A stretch of DNA of 64,000 nucleotides from Hymenochaete sp. R1 (taxonomy: Eukaryota > Basidiomycota > Agaricomycetes > Hymenochaetales > Hymenochaetaceae). The DNA lies in the NCBI GenBank assembly GCA_019400425.1, contig JAFREE010000048.1:89816-153815 (forward strand). Direction: 5' to 3'. The notes beneath the pieces are model-generated. The model did not search any database, had not been told where the DNA came from, and worked only from the letters and a program-made list of their open reading frames with translations. This document shows, piece after piece, positions 21,861 through 34,968 of the stretch; the stretch's first letter is position 1, and each line of letters starts with the position of its first letter. A program made the position numbers and the translations under genes.

Positions 21861-22398
21861 ATGTCGATTCACGTACGCAAAACCTCCCCAGAGCGCAGCG
21901 TCAAGAGACAGCCTGAGGAAGGTACGGCTGGGTTACTAGTTGCTACGTCTGACCAGATGGATAGTCTCGAGGAAGGTGAGCTTTTGATTTGTACTGTAGC
22001 ATTGAGATTGTCGTTAATTTTGTAGCTATGAGTGCATACATCAAGATGGACTACTTTAAAGTAACGGAGATTTTTCGGATCCCTGACGAACAAAATGCGC
22101 GAGTAGCCTGTATGCTGCTGGACTCCTGCTAGTTTAGTTTTCGGAACTCATCTTCCTTTGTTCAGATGTGGTCAAGGGTAACGACGACGAAACTTGCGAG
22201 TTTCATTTTGATGTGATCGGTGTCGGCTCGGACGAACCTACTTTCATCGCGAACATCTGGAACGTTATCCACAGCTTCTCTAAAAACGATGACATCAAAT
22301 TTGTCTTGTCTTCTCATATGGCCAGCGATTATTTCAACAAGGATGCGATAACTCAGCTGGCAAAGGACAAAGTTCTAAATAACAATGCAAAGGCGTAG
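21861..22398 (+). CDS. Small hypothetical protein, about 143 residues
   Basis: Not recognised. Three exons fit splice consensus and frame: 21861-21975, 22026-22109 and 22166-22398. The donor GTGAGC and acceptor TTTTGTAG bound intron 1; GTATGC and TTGTTCAG bound intron 2. The product begins MSIHVRKTSPERSVK, passes through KMDYFKVTEIFRIPD and VVKGNDDETCEFHFDVIG, and ends DKVLNNNAKA. It has no signal peptide or membrane span and looks like a small soluble alpha/beta protein. The choice of second donor (22110) is the weakest point. Confidence 0.5.
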
Positions 22399-22697
22399 GG
22401 TATGTGTGTCGTATGTTCGCAGTTTTCCCTTGATCAAGATGCTTCCATCTTCATACGAATGGTATGAATATGTAGTGGTATATTAGACTTCGATGACTAA
22501 AGTCAAATTTAGGCGTGATGAAAATTACAACAATGGTGCAAAAGAGTCCAGTATATCGAGAAGAAAATCCAATAATACATCCCCGCTATGAAACAAATCT
22601 GACAACTATACGCACAAGCAGTAAACGTAAATGGTGAGCATAGACAGAAATTAAACGTGGATATAAGCATGAGCTCAAGCCGGTGTCTGAAGTCGGA
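22399..22697. other. Short convergent intergenic region
   Basis: It lies between the 3' ends of the small hypothetical gene (+) and the Hsp20-like gene (-). It holds only A/T-rich 3' UTR-like sequence and no gene. Confidence 0.4.
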
Positions 22698-23506
22698 TCA
22701 TCTCCAACGCATGCCAAATGCGGGGAGTCCATTCCGCGCTTCGTACATAGACAGGCTACTGCATGGTACGCGTATCGTTAACACTCCGTCGGCGGAAAAA
22801 GCAGCTCTTGCATGCGAGACAGAAGCATCATGCGATGAGAAAACAATGAGCCATTCGTGGTGACCTAAATGTGAAGAATGTCAGATTTCTTCTTAAGGAA
22901 ACAATACGAAGTAAGATCGTAGGACGGAAATTCGTCAAAGCTGGGAGCCATGCGGGATGGACTGAGTTCCTGAAGAGAGAAAAGGAGAGCTACAAGCAAA
23001 CGGACTGGCTACGCACAATTTACTTCCGCATGCCACATATCTGCGATGACTGCCAACCGATTATTCCGACGAGCGGAAACGGTCACCATCTCTGGAGAGA
23101 ATCCAGGTAAAGTCACTGTTAATACGTATTCCATGCCTTCAAACTCTTCTATCACAGCCCCGCCTTCGCCACATACGAGCAATCCATTGTCGGGCAGATA
23201 GCGGTGAGGGTCTCTTCGAGGAACGGACACCCGCATGATTGGTCTCGGAGAACCTGGAGGAGGCGAACGTCGGCGTGGGGCAAGAGCCGCAGTGGATGGT
23301 GCAACACGAGTCGAATCAGAGGTGGAAGACGAATTCTTGTAATGTATTTGGGGGTCAATGGTACCAGATATCGGCAGAGGTGACTTGAGGGCTTGCTTCA
23401 TCATATCCATGCCAGATGGACCTGAGCAGCTGTTAACGCGAGCAAAAGCCACAAACGCAGAACGAGGTTTTCGATGCGGAGACGAGGCAGTAGGCGTTTT
23501 TGGCAT
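22698..23506 (-). CDS. Hsp20 / alpha-crystallin-domain small heat-shock-like protein
   Basis: A probable ATP-independent holdase chaperone. The ATG is at 23506; the longer frame to 23548 starts with TTG. Exon 1 (23024-23506) has a disordered N-terminal arm rich in Ser, Pro and Arg, then the start of the crystallin domain: EGMEYVLTVTLPGFSPEMV and NRLAVIADMWHAE. The last exon (22698-22864) continues HHEWLIVFSS and ARAAFSADGVLTIRVP, the strand pair that ends an alpha-crystallin domain, and stops after FGMRWR. A direct join is out of frame. A 7-nt exon (22963-22969, flanked by CTTCAG and GTCCAT) restores it and gives AEELSHHEW, for 218 codons in total. Family call is good, the micro-exon is inferred. 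GAANNTTC sites lie upstream. Confidence 0.78.
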
Positions 23507-24184
23507 TCTGATTGTAGAGTGGCGTCGAGGACAAATTTGGATAGGCAAGGTCAGAGGAAAGAGGAAGAGGAAGATAAAAGGAAGATGTTTAAAAACAAAC
23601 TAATTTTTGCAGCATGCCTTTGCAGCGCGACAAGAACTCCAAAGCTAAGGGGCCGAACATGAGGCAAATTCACGACTTAGGGCGAGGAAAGCAACGTACA
23701 AGAGTTCATAGAACTTTCGCTCCCTGCGTTCCTTGCCCTTCGACAATGCAGACACCACACTAGTTGACGCTCTTCTGAGAGCTTACGTCTGCGATTTCCC
23801 AATGGTGTGCGGAAGAAAACGAAAGTATCACCGAAAGTTCATGGAAGGTTGCATGAGCGTTGAGACGAGCCCGTGCTTAGCCAGACGTTCATGGTAGCCG
23901 AAACCGAATGCGCGCGCTTCGAAAGCAGAAGTAGCCGAAGACAAACGAGCGTGCACGCTGCGACTAAACTCCGACTCAGTCCCATTCGATCAACAAGCAG
24001 AGAAAGAAAGTATCATAATCAATGAAAAAGGTAGAGAAATAAGGCATATGACGAATTCCGGTTGAACTGACCTGCTCTGTCAACAGAGAATATGAATACA
24101 ACGAACGTAACAACATGAGCTTGAGAAGCGAAAGAGACGGAATGAAAACGGTAAAACGGTGCATGAAATACGGAAAAATGTGGA
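23507..24184 (-). promoter_or_regulatory. Upstream region of the Hsp20-like gene with two heat-shock-element cores
   Basis: Two copies of the heat-shock core GAANNTTC occur upstream of the ATG at 23506: GAACTTTC at 23711-23718 and GAAAGTTC at 23833-23840. Each also has a further TTC or GAA unit one base out of the ideal 5-bp register. The rest holds the 3' flank of the RING gene that ends at 24185. No gene is seen. Confidence 0.45.
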
Positions 24185-27011
24185 TCAAGGTCCGAGATCA
24201 ATCTTGAATAGGCAGTAGAGAAGCGTCGGCGTTGCACAGACCGGGCATTTCGACCTAGCCATAACCTCCTTTGTGATGCAGTCATTGCAGAATATGTGGC
24301 CACAGAAAGTGGCCGTCACTTCATTGCGAGGCGGTGCTTCTTGACAAATTCTACAATGAAGCGGGTGAAAGTCGCTAAGCGTCGGTGACTCCGGATCCTG
24401 TGACGAAGACGGATGGTTCCTTTCCGTTTCGGTTTGACACGTTCTGTTGGCACCAGTGACCTCTGCTGGGTTCGGTTGGAAGACACGAGAAGGAAAACGT
24501 GAAGATGAAGGTGTCTCCCTCTCTGCTTCATGGAAGGGTGGAGGATTGTCCGTCGTGCCCAGAGAGATCAGGCTCTTCAATGGATGCCCTTCTTCTGCGA
24601 AGTCTGCTGGTGTCATCGAATTCTGGGTATCGTTGTCGAAGACTGCCATCTGGGGACTACTGATAGATGGAAGCGACATGTAGAAAGAATCGGGAGTAGA
24701 CACTTCGTGACCATGGGTAAGATTCATATCCTCCTCTTCATCGTCAGAGAACAGGCCTTCCACGATATCCACGGCTCTCAATCCATTCAGTGCATTAGCA
24801 CTTTCGTCATCCGCGTCCTCGTCTGACATCCATGAGCTTTGGCTACGCAGTTCGAGTTGGTCGTCGTCGTTCGCGTGATTTTCGAGATGGGGTACAGCTA
24901 GCATATCACCATCCAACCAAGAAAGTGGTCGCTTAGGGAATGTTGCGCTGATTGGAGATGGGCAGCGCGAGGAGTGCAATTCAAATGGATCCATGCGAGT
25001 CGACCCCGCGTCATCATTAACCTCGCCATTATCAGCGTCTAATGCCTGCGTCTCAAAACCGAGCGATAAGCGCGATAGATCCTCAATTGTTAGGCTTGGT
25101 GGCGCTATCGATGAAAAATTGTTACATCAGTGCACAACGAATAAAACGACACAATTGCTTACATGCTCGCCGGGATGCATTGGATACATGGGAGACACTA
25201 TCCGAGTTTACTTCATTCAACTTTTCTACGGATTCAGGACACAATCCACTTTCTGCTGTGCGGAATGCGTGGTTTACTTTTTCGCCGTCTCTTCCAGAGC
25301 TTCCTTCAGAGTCATTGTCGAATTCTTCAGACCTGAGTCCGTATGTATGTTCTCCCGCACGCATGAAGTCGGTTTCCGTCTCGACACTGTCGATGACAAT
25401 GTCAGGTAACGGCAAACCTTTAGGGTACTCAGCTCTTTCAACATCTAAGAATTGATTCAAAAAGGGTGATCTTACCATTGATTCGGGTTTCCTGCCCTCC
25501 AGCTGATAGTTCTCGAGCCTTGCTTTCTATCTCCTGCTCCCATCGACTTCCCTCGACCAGCTCGTCAATGGCAGGTAAAAATTCAGATGGTGCGCTGTGT
25601 CTGGAATGCGACATACGACGTGCAATTGAAGTAGGCGATTCAGAGGAATAACTACTCTCTTCGGATTCTTGCTGAGGCTCTGAACTAAAGGTCATAGATG
25701 CAAAAATTCTACTGCGCGGCGAGATTGGAGGGTGTGATTTCTCGGCTGGAACGCCTAGTCCTGCGGAGATATTCAAGGAAGTCGGACGGCGAAGTGGTGA
25801 CACAAGGCGCGATTCTCGAATGGACTTTGGTGAAGAAAGATAGGGCGATTGGTCCCACTGAGGCTTCATAGAGCCGTCTTTGTTCCCGAAGAAAATGTCT
25901 GAAGACGTATCCAAAGGAAGCTCGACTCTCGAGTCAAGAAGTGGAGAATAAGAGGTTGAGTCTCCTTCAAAGTCGGCTCGGTCGCAAGTCGGTTCACTTC
26001 CGACGTCGAAACCTGTTTGAGCGAAGGCACTTTCGAATTGAGCTTCGTCCGCGTCAGATGGACAGATATTTAGATTGAGAGAACGTCCAGCCACGTCGAA
26101 CTCCTGCCCTTGCGCCTTTCGCGAAGTGAGTGGCATGAAATGATGAAAGAAGTACTTAAAACTCACATAAGGGCCGCCTTTCGGCATTTGCGAGTAGTTG
26201 GCATGGTTCTGACCGATTTCTTCATACACCGCCAATTTCACGTTTTCAAACGGCGTGCCATGACGGATTGTTACCACATTGTCACCTCCTTCCAAGCGGC
26301 CATAGTCTGACGTAGGTGACTTCTCTCGAATGGGACGTTGGAATTGACCACGTAGCGTTGAAGTCGTCTCACCCGACATAGAACTTGGCTAAAGGAAGGG
26401 AAACGGTGTAAATTCGTCCGTATCTCAGACTCTCAAAAAGACATACTGCTGGCGAGCTCCATCTTTGTTCCATGGTCTGTGCCGGTTTCTGATCCTTGTT
26501 TGATTTCACCGGATGTGTTTCCTCTTTATGCTTATGAGTTGAAAAAAAAGACATCAGATCACTTTTTCAATGCAAAATATACAAGACATACCTGACGCTG
26601 CGCGGCTCTATCCCGAAATCCTAGCGTGCATTCTTTGCACTTGGGATGTCTCGGAGAGTCGAAGAAGTGTCGCTCAAGGTCGTCCAGCGAACCGAAAATA
26701 CGCCTACAAACGTCACACGTCTCATCCGCGTGCAAATGTCCCGCGTGCTAGAACATGCACCACCCATCGTCACAACGAACCCATTCCACGCGTTCACCGT
26801 CAGTCACTTAGCCGACACTTCGCTCGTCACAGACGAGACGCGCCAAAGAGGGAGGCGACGAACTAGTGCTCACCTCTAGAAGAGCTCCCAAGTTGGCAAA
26901 GTCTAACATACAGGAAGCACAGTACGCATGGCCTTTTGCGTCAATCTTGTGCTGGTGCAGCGCCCCGACGGATCTGAAGCTGCGGCCTGGGCAGCGGGCA
27001 CAGGTCGCCAT
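24185..27011 (-). CDS. Protein with N-terminal C2H2-type fingers and C-terminal RING finger (putative E3 ubiquitin ligase)
   Basis: Seven exons fit frame and splice signals: 26874-27011, 26592-26747, 26447-26530, 26167-26388, 25476-26115, 25163-25444 and 24185-25104, giving 813 codons plus stop. The ATG at 27011 begins MATCARCPGRSF. The first two exons carry at least three Cys/His finger units (CARC...HQHK, CASCMLDF, CDVCRRIFGSLDDLERHF, HPKCKECTLGF). The middle 550 residues are Ser/Glu/Pro-rich and likely disordered. The C-terminus has a C3HC4 RING: CRICQEAPPR, FCGHIFCNDCI, KCPVC, close to the end. A RING of this form normally recruits an E2 enzyme, so a ubiquitin-ligase role with the C2H2 part reading a substrate or nucleic acid is plausible. 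Targets are unknown. Confidence 0.85.
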
Positions 27012-27944
27012 CAAGATTACCTATTGAATACCTCGAGTTCCTATGAGTAGCCGGAGAATTGGCAGGCAAATACCCAGATGTCTCTGTAAGATCTCGAAGT
27101 GAAAGGATAGGCTTTCGAGAGTTAGCGCTTATATATGGTGCGATTAGAGGCGGGGAGAGTGAGAACCAGCAGCACTGAGAGAGAAGGTGGGAGAGCCAAG
27201 AAAAAAGACAGTACGCAGCAGGTTCACATAGTCCCGGACTAAGTAGGCTTTTGGTCATTAATATGCACCACTGGGAACCCTCTGCAATGTCCATCACACA
27301 CGTAAAACATGAGGTCGTTCTAGTCCTGATGAATCTAACGTCGTCACGCGCGCATCTTGGGTTACAGACAGGAATCTGCATTGTATGCTTCGATATGGCA
27401 GTCTCCTGCGTTTTTGATTGTTCAAGGTATGGGGGACCAGAAATAGGCGTGAACTATTCAGAGATCGTCAGATGAAGTTCCTACTCGAAAGTTTCTACGA
27501 AAACTTACCGAGTGGGGCATTGAACAACCCGGGGCAAGGCGTCAAGTTCAAGCATCTATATGACCGTGTGAAATGTAGATAATCTAATCGATACCTACGC
27601 CAACACCCTATCTATGATCGATACCCAGAGCCCGGGTAAAGCAAGTAAAGGTGAGAAGAGAAGACGAAGCAGCACAGACCAGAAGAATTCATTTGAATAA
27701 GTTTGATATCTTGCGAATTTCCTGGCAAAGGGTTTCTCACACAAGAAAAAAACAACCTGCCATTTGAAAATTTGAATTCAATCTGCAGGGAAGAGAGATA
27801 TCATAAGGCTTGAGATGATACATCTACCAGGGGCATAACACCAGTGCCCATACAACAGCAATGCACGTGCCTAAGTTGGGCATGCTTTTGCAACACCACG
27901 CACTCCACGCCCAGAACGACCAACTAGTAAAATCGACAGTCCGT
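27012..27944. other. Intergenic between the RING gene and eS10
   Basis: About 930 bp with the promoter of the C2H2/RING gene and the 3' UTR of eS10. The frame 26941-27381 (-) overlaps the RING gene's first exon in another frame and is not supported. Nothing else is recognised. Confidence 0.4.
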
Positions 27945-28452
27945 TTACTCCCTCGGCGCTCCACGCCCAACACCGAACGAAGGGCGGAATTCAGCAGGCG
28001 CTCCTTCAGGCTTGTCCCGGCGGCGGTAATCATCACGATCACCACGATCACCGCGCGGCGCACGGTACGCTCCACCACCCTCACGGACCTGCGCTGGCCG
28101 AGGCGGGCGAACCTGCTTCCTGTGAGTATTAGGGACGATTTCCTGGGGCAGGTGTAGCCATTCGCGAAGATATTCGACGCCCTCGGGCGTGCAGGAATAA
28201 TAGAAGTATTGCCACGAGAATTGGGTGTGGACGTAGCCCTTCGAAGTGAGTGATTGCATGGCTTTGATGACTTCGAGATTCTTCACGTCAATATCATCGT
28301 GCTTCGGAAGGTTCGTGTCCGCCTTTGCAACACAAACGCCCTCTTTGAACGTGTTCGTCAACCCCGCTGCTTGCATATACATCACGATCAACAAACGCAC
28401 CACGGAAGAGATACTCGTAGATCTTTTTTCGGTTCTCCTTGGTAATGATCAT
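27945..28452 (-). CDS. RPS10: 40S ribosomal protein S10 (eS10)
   Basis: Small-subunit ribosomal protein near the mRNA entry side. Exons are 28401-28452 and 27945-28342 on the minus strand, giving 149 codons plus stop. The first exon gives [17 protein letters not shown], interrupted as is common in this gene. The second gives [15 protein letters not shown], the winged-helix region [37 protein letters not shown] and [15 protein letters not shown]. It ends in the Arg/Gly-rich tail ([18 protein letters not shown]) that is usual for eS10 and is a known methylation-type segment in the family. A longer upstream frame through the intron is not real. Confidence 0.96.
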
Positions 28453-31400
28453 GTTGGAAAGGCTTGCTTCACAATCGAAAAAGCAACGGATTGTTCGTCA
28501 ACGTCGACAACTTTTCGTCCGATTATATCAAGACTCACTGCGAGAGATTGCCGCACTAAATGGGGATCCAAATCAAGAGATCAGGATGTTTCTCAAGTTA
28601 TGCACTTGACCTGTTCGACACACCTTTTTACTGGGCTTGAAGACGTTGGCCACCGTGCGCTCGGTAACGCTTCTCCAAACCGCGAATGTGCGCGCAAGGG
28701 TGCTATATAACAGGAACTTCCAAATAAAGTAGATAGTTTGCACGCAACACGTGACATTTCATGGCCAGCATCGCTTTTTCGACTTCGACATCAACTTCGG
28801 CCGATTCTCCACAACGCTCTTCTTCATTTCATATCACAACTGCGAGAAACTACTGTTTTCCATTCATCCGCAAGCAATGGCGAGCCTTATGATGTTTCTA
28901 AACTCCTATAGTGCCTCTACCCGTATCGTTTCAAAGCATGTCAGCCATTCTATCACGACTTTCATTCCACAAAGGCAATGATACAACGATGCGCATTTTT
29001 TCAACACTCTCCTAATAGTATATCAAAATCCGGGCAAAACGAAGCGACTTAATACATTTGGCAGCGCCGCGAGCGAATGAGAACTGGACAAAGCCAAGGT
29101 CCGCTAAATCATCGGGAAAATTCGCGGATTATCGTAAAATGTCGCGGACGCTACGTGGTGGATTTTCTACTCTATTCTAAATAATGAAGAGCGAATCGGA
29201 GCGAAGGCGAGTCCGTGTGACCCACACCCAACCAGCACCAGCATAAGACTCGTTTTCCGTTATCCACCGGGACGTGGCTGCACTTATCTACATATATTAC
29301 AAATACTGCTCGTGTATCTTTCTACATGGGTCAAGCACCAACCATGCGCCTTGATAAAGCCGTCCAGCCGTCCAGCTTAACTCCTATCTCGCCGAATCCA
29401 AATATCAATACCAAATACGCTGCTTATCTCCGCACTCGCGCTGTAGGACTCGGATTCCAGCCCCATTTTCATTATCGGTGTCGTTGCCAATTTGGGTAGG
29501 TCCTCCAAATAGGGGGTTAGAGGGGACCTCGGAAACCCTTCCCATCAAACGGAAGAGCGGACCTAATCGATTCCGTCCACTTGACCAAAGAGGCAGGGGT
29601 GGGTTGGAGAAAGAGGTTGCGCACTCCGTTCCGGATGCCTGAGCCGCCTGAGCCCTGAAGGTCCGCAGGGGGCACATGAACATGCAGCGTGAGCATGAGC
29701 ATGGTCTTTTTTGTAACACGAGCGGTAATGTTAGTATTATCTTACGTCGGGCAGCTGTAAGCGCGCGCTTAGAATTTCTCTTACAGGAGCTCAACGACGG
29801 TCACCTCATTTCATCAAACGGAGGCAATATTATCCAATTTCGACGTTCGTGGACATCATCAGACTAACGAGGGCTACTACTAGTATTGACTTCGAGGTTT
29901 TTCAGGGGACGTCAGCACCCGGAAGATAATCACAGAAATGGGAAGGAAAGGCGGGAACTTGAACTTTGAAGGGATGGATGGTCGCGAGACTAGACTTAAA
30001 GCCAACATACATCCGCGTCCACATCAGGGATTCAAAGATCCAGAACTCCGAAGGGCTTAGCGATGAAGGGAGAGGGAGGGGGGAAGCCGTACGGCCCCGT
30101 ACGCGATGTCGTGCATCTGATTAAAGGAATCACGAAGGCTAATGAGAAGACGCTGACGGTGCCCAATAGGAAAGTATCAATCTCAGATATGGATTGTGTT
30201 TGGCGCGATTGGCTAGACGGACGAAACACAAGTAAATTTCTCTCCGTACCACGGAATTACTCTGAAAAGAAGTGAAACAGCTGATCAGACCGACTGCTGT
30301 GTTCGAGGCTCGATAATGATATTGATATCGATGCTCTCAGTGCAGATCCAGGGCGAAACAATTTCGGTGGATGAACGATGCAAGCGTACGCTAAGGAATA
30401 TGCCGTTCGGATGGGAGGCTCATAATAAGTTATATTGATGGGTGGCTTGGGTGGCTCGAAGATTCCGAGGAATCCTACAGTCCGTGTTTGCTTCCACTTC
30501 AAGTCCCAGTGTCCAGTAAACGTTGACGGAAGCTTGCAGCTCCAAACCACATATAAATGACCAACTACGAAGACAGAGGAAGACCCGAGGTAAGTGGACT
30601 TCTTATCACAAAGGCGGGAAGGTCATGTATGGAAGATAGGAAAGTCCGAGGTACATGGACACAATCCTTCTTATGACGAGAGAGTCAGAGAGCCCTCTGT
30701 GTCATTCGGGAGATCATCTTGGTCTAGGGACGGTAACGGAAGTATCCGATGACGATCTTGTCTACAAAGGCGAGATGACGTCATCCGAAGTCGCCATCGC
30801 GGTCACGGAAAAGAATGAAAAATTGAAAGCGCGAAACCCTGAGCAGCGGTTTAGGGCTCTCAATCGACTAATCCTCTTCGGAAGCTCTTCCTATTCCTCT
30901 TCCCTCAAGTTGGTCTCGGGTCGTCCAAAATTCCTCACGCAGTGCAGTGCAGAAACATCGTTGGAAGATCATTGATCACCGCTACGAAATTTGAGCAGCA
31001 TTATCATCTTCACGATAATTATGTGTACTTTCCGTAAACTCAGACGCGTTTTTTTCGCCTCGACTAAAACGAAACTTGAAGTCGGACCTGTTTCATGTCT
31101 TCATGCGAGCAGCAGCAAGCACGCGAGCCCCCTTTTGCCGTGACGTGCCTACCTACGCTTCAAGTTTGTATCTGATTCCGGGCAATTGCAAAGACGTCAA
31201 ATGCACGTAAAAGGCAGAAGAAGAGGTGCCGTGTTTCACTTATCTGCATCATCATATGCATATGGCTCATCATTACCATAGTGACAACGGGAGTGTGGAC
31301 TTCATGAGTCATCGCCTGTGCGGAGTCGTTCTGCACAGAGAGGGTGAGGGTAGATGAGTCTTGGTCTGATCCGACATGATGAGATGAGATGCGATTCGAT

Positions 31401-33271
31401 GAGCGATAGGTAGCGTCGGGACGGATAGTCCTGAATCCTGATGAGATGGAGTAATCAGCCAGCCGTCTCCGTGACTATTAATGTGAGGTGTTCATTTCCT
31501 CAATAATAATATTTAAATGCGCCTACTAAATACCTGCAGATGGAATCAGAGAAAGTCGGAGCTCGAACATGGAAGGGCTAACCAATTTGGAATGTTATAG
31601 ACGTACAACTCGGACATCCAATAAAAGTAGCGCGCCCAATACAAGCCACGCTTCCCTATTCCTATTCGCTGGAAATCCAACGGGATCTCACTCCCTCGGG
31701 ATCAAAAGCCACAAAGCTCAATGCTCGCGCACACAGCTCATCCGTCGCACTCCGAGTCGCCCTTCCCCAAATCCGCCGACGCGGCCATTGCCACGGGAGC
31801 ATGCGAAAAAAGAAAGAGGCGGAAAGAACAAAGAAGGCATACGATCAATTACTCAAACCAAAATCAAAATCAAAAAAAAAGTAGCGGAACACATCCTAAA
31901 GCTTGCTTTGCTTCTCGCCTTCTCTTGACGTTACACGAAAGCCAGGCCCGACGAGACATTTTCTTCCATCGGTGTGAAATGGATATTACGTCCGGGACGT
32001 TGAGCTTAATTGACAAGCTGGCCTATACCAAAGCTAAATCACGACTCGGATGATTACATCGTGGCGCGCTTCTTACCGTTTTACGCGTACGAGAAGTTGG
32101 AGATATATCCGCGGAGTCGTGGGTGCCTGTGGGAATATACCATCGTGAATTCATTCAAGTTGTGGCTGATGTGTGTTCGGCCGGGCGCACCTTCTAGTTT
32201 TCACTTATCCTGGATCACGATACGCTGGCGGTTGATATATCGCCATCAGCCGTTGAGTCGCGTGTGAAGCTACGCTCGCGTTAATTACCCACGTCAATTC
32301 ATCACGGGAGAATCCCTGGCCAGTCCTGCACGATTCGTATCACACATCGGACAGACCGCCTGAAAAATAAACGTACAAAACATACACGGCCTGTAGTACT
32401 AGTACTACTAGCGGAGACCCCTGGTACACGTTCCTCTAGGTGAAGATAGTGCCAGTGCTCGCGTGGCCATTTCTATATACCCAGGTTCATTTGCTTCGAT
32501 GCGGGTTTAAGTTCAAGTTCGTACCTAATAAAAAATCAAACTACTCACAAGGTTCAACTTCGACCTCCTGTCCCTAATCCGAGAGAGCTTCCCGCAGTCA
32601 CGGTGGTGCTGTCAGACCTCAAAGATGAGGAACCCCAGGGCGCCGGGAAGTGCCTGGATTGGCAGAAGAGCAGTATCGTATTGGCAGACGCACTTTATAT
32701 GGCAAGAGTCCTACACTAGTACTGGCTTGTCCGAACTGTCACCGATTATTTAGACGTAACTTAAAACATACGCGCGCGCTTCACCGAGGGAAGCATGAAA
32801 ACAGAAAAGCCCGGAATCCCCAGATATTTTCCTCGTGGCTTTTAACTCTGTGTGCCAGTGTGGGGCACTAGTACTGTTCCTAGGAGATAAACTTGAAGAG
32901 AGTGCGCCGATTAATATTCCTTTCCAGTCGATTCACTAAAAATAGAGAATCACCGACGATTACTAGTACTTTTCCACGTGCGGGGGCACTGGCACAGTGG
33001 CACTAATCTGGTAACTAGTCATCTGAAATCTGAAAGCCCCATTCAGGTTCTCACCCTGTATGTATAGTCAATCAACTGCGAACTACAAAAGGAAGCGCAA
33101 TGTCAATGTGAACGCGAATCCCAATCCATCGTACCATGGAGAAGAAATGTTTACCATTCGTCCCTCATGACCCTCCTGTGTATCCAAGTTGGAGTTTTCT
33201 TAATATTAAAAAGGGACACGGACACGACAATTACGACGAAGCGGAAAGCCGGGAAAGGGCAGCGCGCTTAC

Positions 33272-33285
33272 CACTAGTACTGGCA
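33272..33285 (+). repeat. Composite motif CACTAGTACTGGCA, copy 1
   Basis: One of four exact copies of a 14-mer in which the hexamer AGTACT sits inside CACT|GGCA, so the element combines the two commonest motifs of the gene-poor region. Confidence 0.7.
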
Positions 33286-34954
33286 CTCGTTGGAGAACTC
33301 CCCTATCAGTGTATCACGGCATCAGCAGACCCATTCCCATCTTATCGGAAACGTAAACTCGATAAGCTGGAGTCGGAGTCGGCGGTCAGTACTAGTGGGC
33401 AGCCAATCTGTTCCCCACACGAACACAGAATCGCCGAGCACCGAGCATTCGTGGTACCCCGCGTCATGCCAGCACTGACTCGGATGGCAGTGGTCGTCGC
33501 GGCTCGGAGTCTGAGATTCCCCCCGAGCACCCACTGGCACACCATAAAGCAACCTTTTCTTCCCACTAAATCAACCTATACGCCACTTCGGGAAACTCGA
33601 CGGACACGGTGACGGTACGCGGTGATGATAAAAATGATGGAAAAGGAAGGAGCGACTCGAAAGAGGAAAACTCACTGCCAGTGGGGTCACGGTGGTGCTT
33701 TAAGTTGTTAGTGGAAGACGGGCGCTTTTGGCCCGTGGCCCGAGTGACAATGTTGAATGTACACGGCGAATCTTCGGGGGAGGGTCCGGCCAAAGTCCGC
33801 TCGGGGGTCCTGACAGACATACTAGTATCAACCAATGTCTGTCATTGCCCATTGCCAATGATAATTGGCTTGACCCGATTGTTTTTCTTGTACTACTAGT
33901 AGTAATGTCGGAGCTTGTAGATTTCGGTGAACGTAAAAGTTCTGGAATTCGTTATAACGAGTAAAGGACTTCGGAAGTGCGGTCAGTTTAACACTCTTAT
34001 GGTAGTCGTCAGTTCAAGTTGATAGAAGTGAAGTGCCAGGACCAGGACCCGATCGCCGATGACTTCTGCACCGATCGCCGACCGGCGAAAATCCATTCAT
34101 TTTCGGAAGAATAGAATAGAAGAAGGTCATGCACTGGCAGACGGAAGCAAAGAAACGAAAACGAACCTTAAAGACACTCACTCAGGCTGGTACTAGTACT
34201 GCAGCATCCATCCATTCATTCGTCAATCTCCCCCCTCCCCCTTTTCTCACACGGTCGCATTAATATTAAACGGATCCTTCCCATCCAGGCCTATCAGCCT
34301 CAGCCTCTCCCCCATTCGTAGCCATTTCTGCCAAACTGCTCCAGCCTAGTACGGCCCGAGTTTCCCTCACCTTGAAATTCAAGTTCTTCCCCTCCCAGTG
34401 ACCCCAACAGACGGTCGAGACCGATTAGGGTTTAACCTTCGCATCCGAGTCGACGTTTGTCGAAACGGTTGGCGCGCTCACTGGCACTCAGGCTTTCGGA
34501 CTCGGAACTGGCAACTTGCAACTTGAGCTACTAGTAACTCGACGTAACCTCGGGCCTTCGGGTCCTTTCTTGCCAAGTTCCAGCACTGGCGCAAAATCAT
34601 AACCTTACAAGATATGTGCGAAAATATCATCGGCGTTGAGCTAGTACTACTGTTCGACATCGTCTTTCTTCGGGACTGGCACCGTGTCGGCGTCGGGATC
34701 GGATCTTCCCTTCTTCGATTTCGAATATAACATGTCATGTTGTCCAACATCACCCTTTGGCTTTTTGAAAGAATCATCGTGACCCCGGTCAGCTCGGGTC
34801 CCACTGGCAATCTCTCAATAGTCTCAACCCCAATGGATTCGGAACCGGGACAGGGCTGAATTTCGAACTTGCCTAGAAGCTTGAACTCTTGGCGACACAG
34901 TTGTATTTGATTTTGGGGGGCAACATTAATGGGGAGATGTTAACTTGAATTGAA

Positions 34955-34968
34955 TGCCAGTACTAGTG
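34955..34968 (-). repeat. Composite motif CACTAGTACTGGCA, copy 2 (inverted)
   Basis: Plus strand reads TGCCAGTACTAGTG, the exact reverse complement of copy 1. Confidence 0.7.

Noticed and set aside
29405..29794. Possible minus-strand gene of 129 codons
   Set aside because: No domain, no splice partners and no upstream ATG context; composition looks random.
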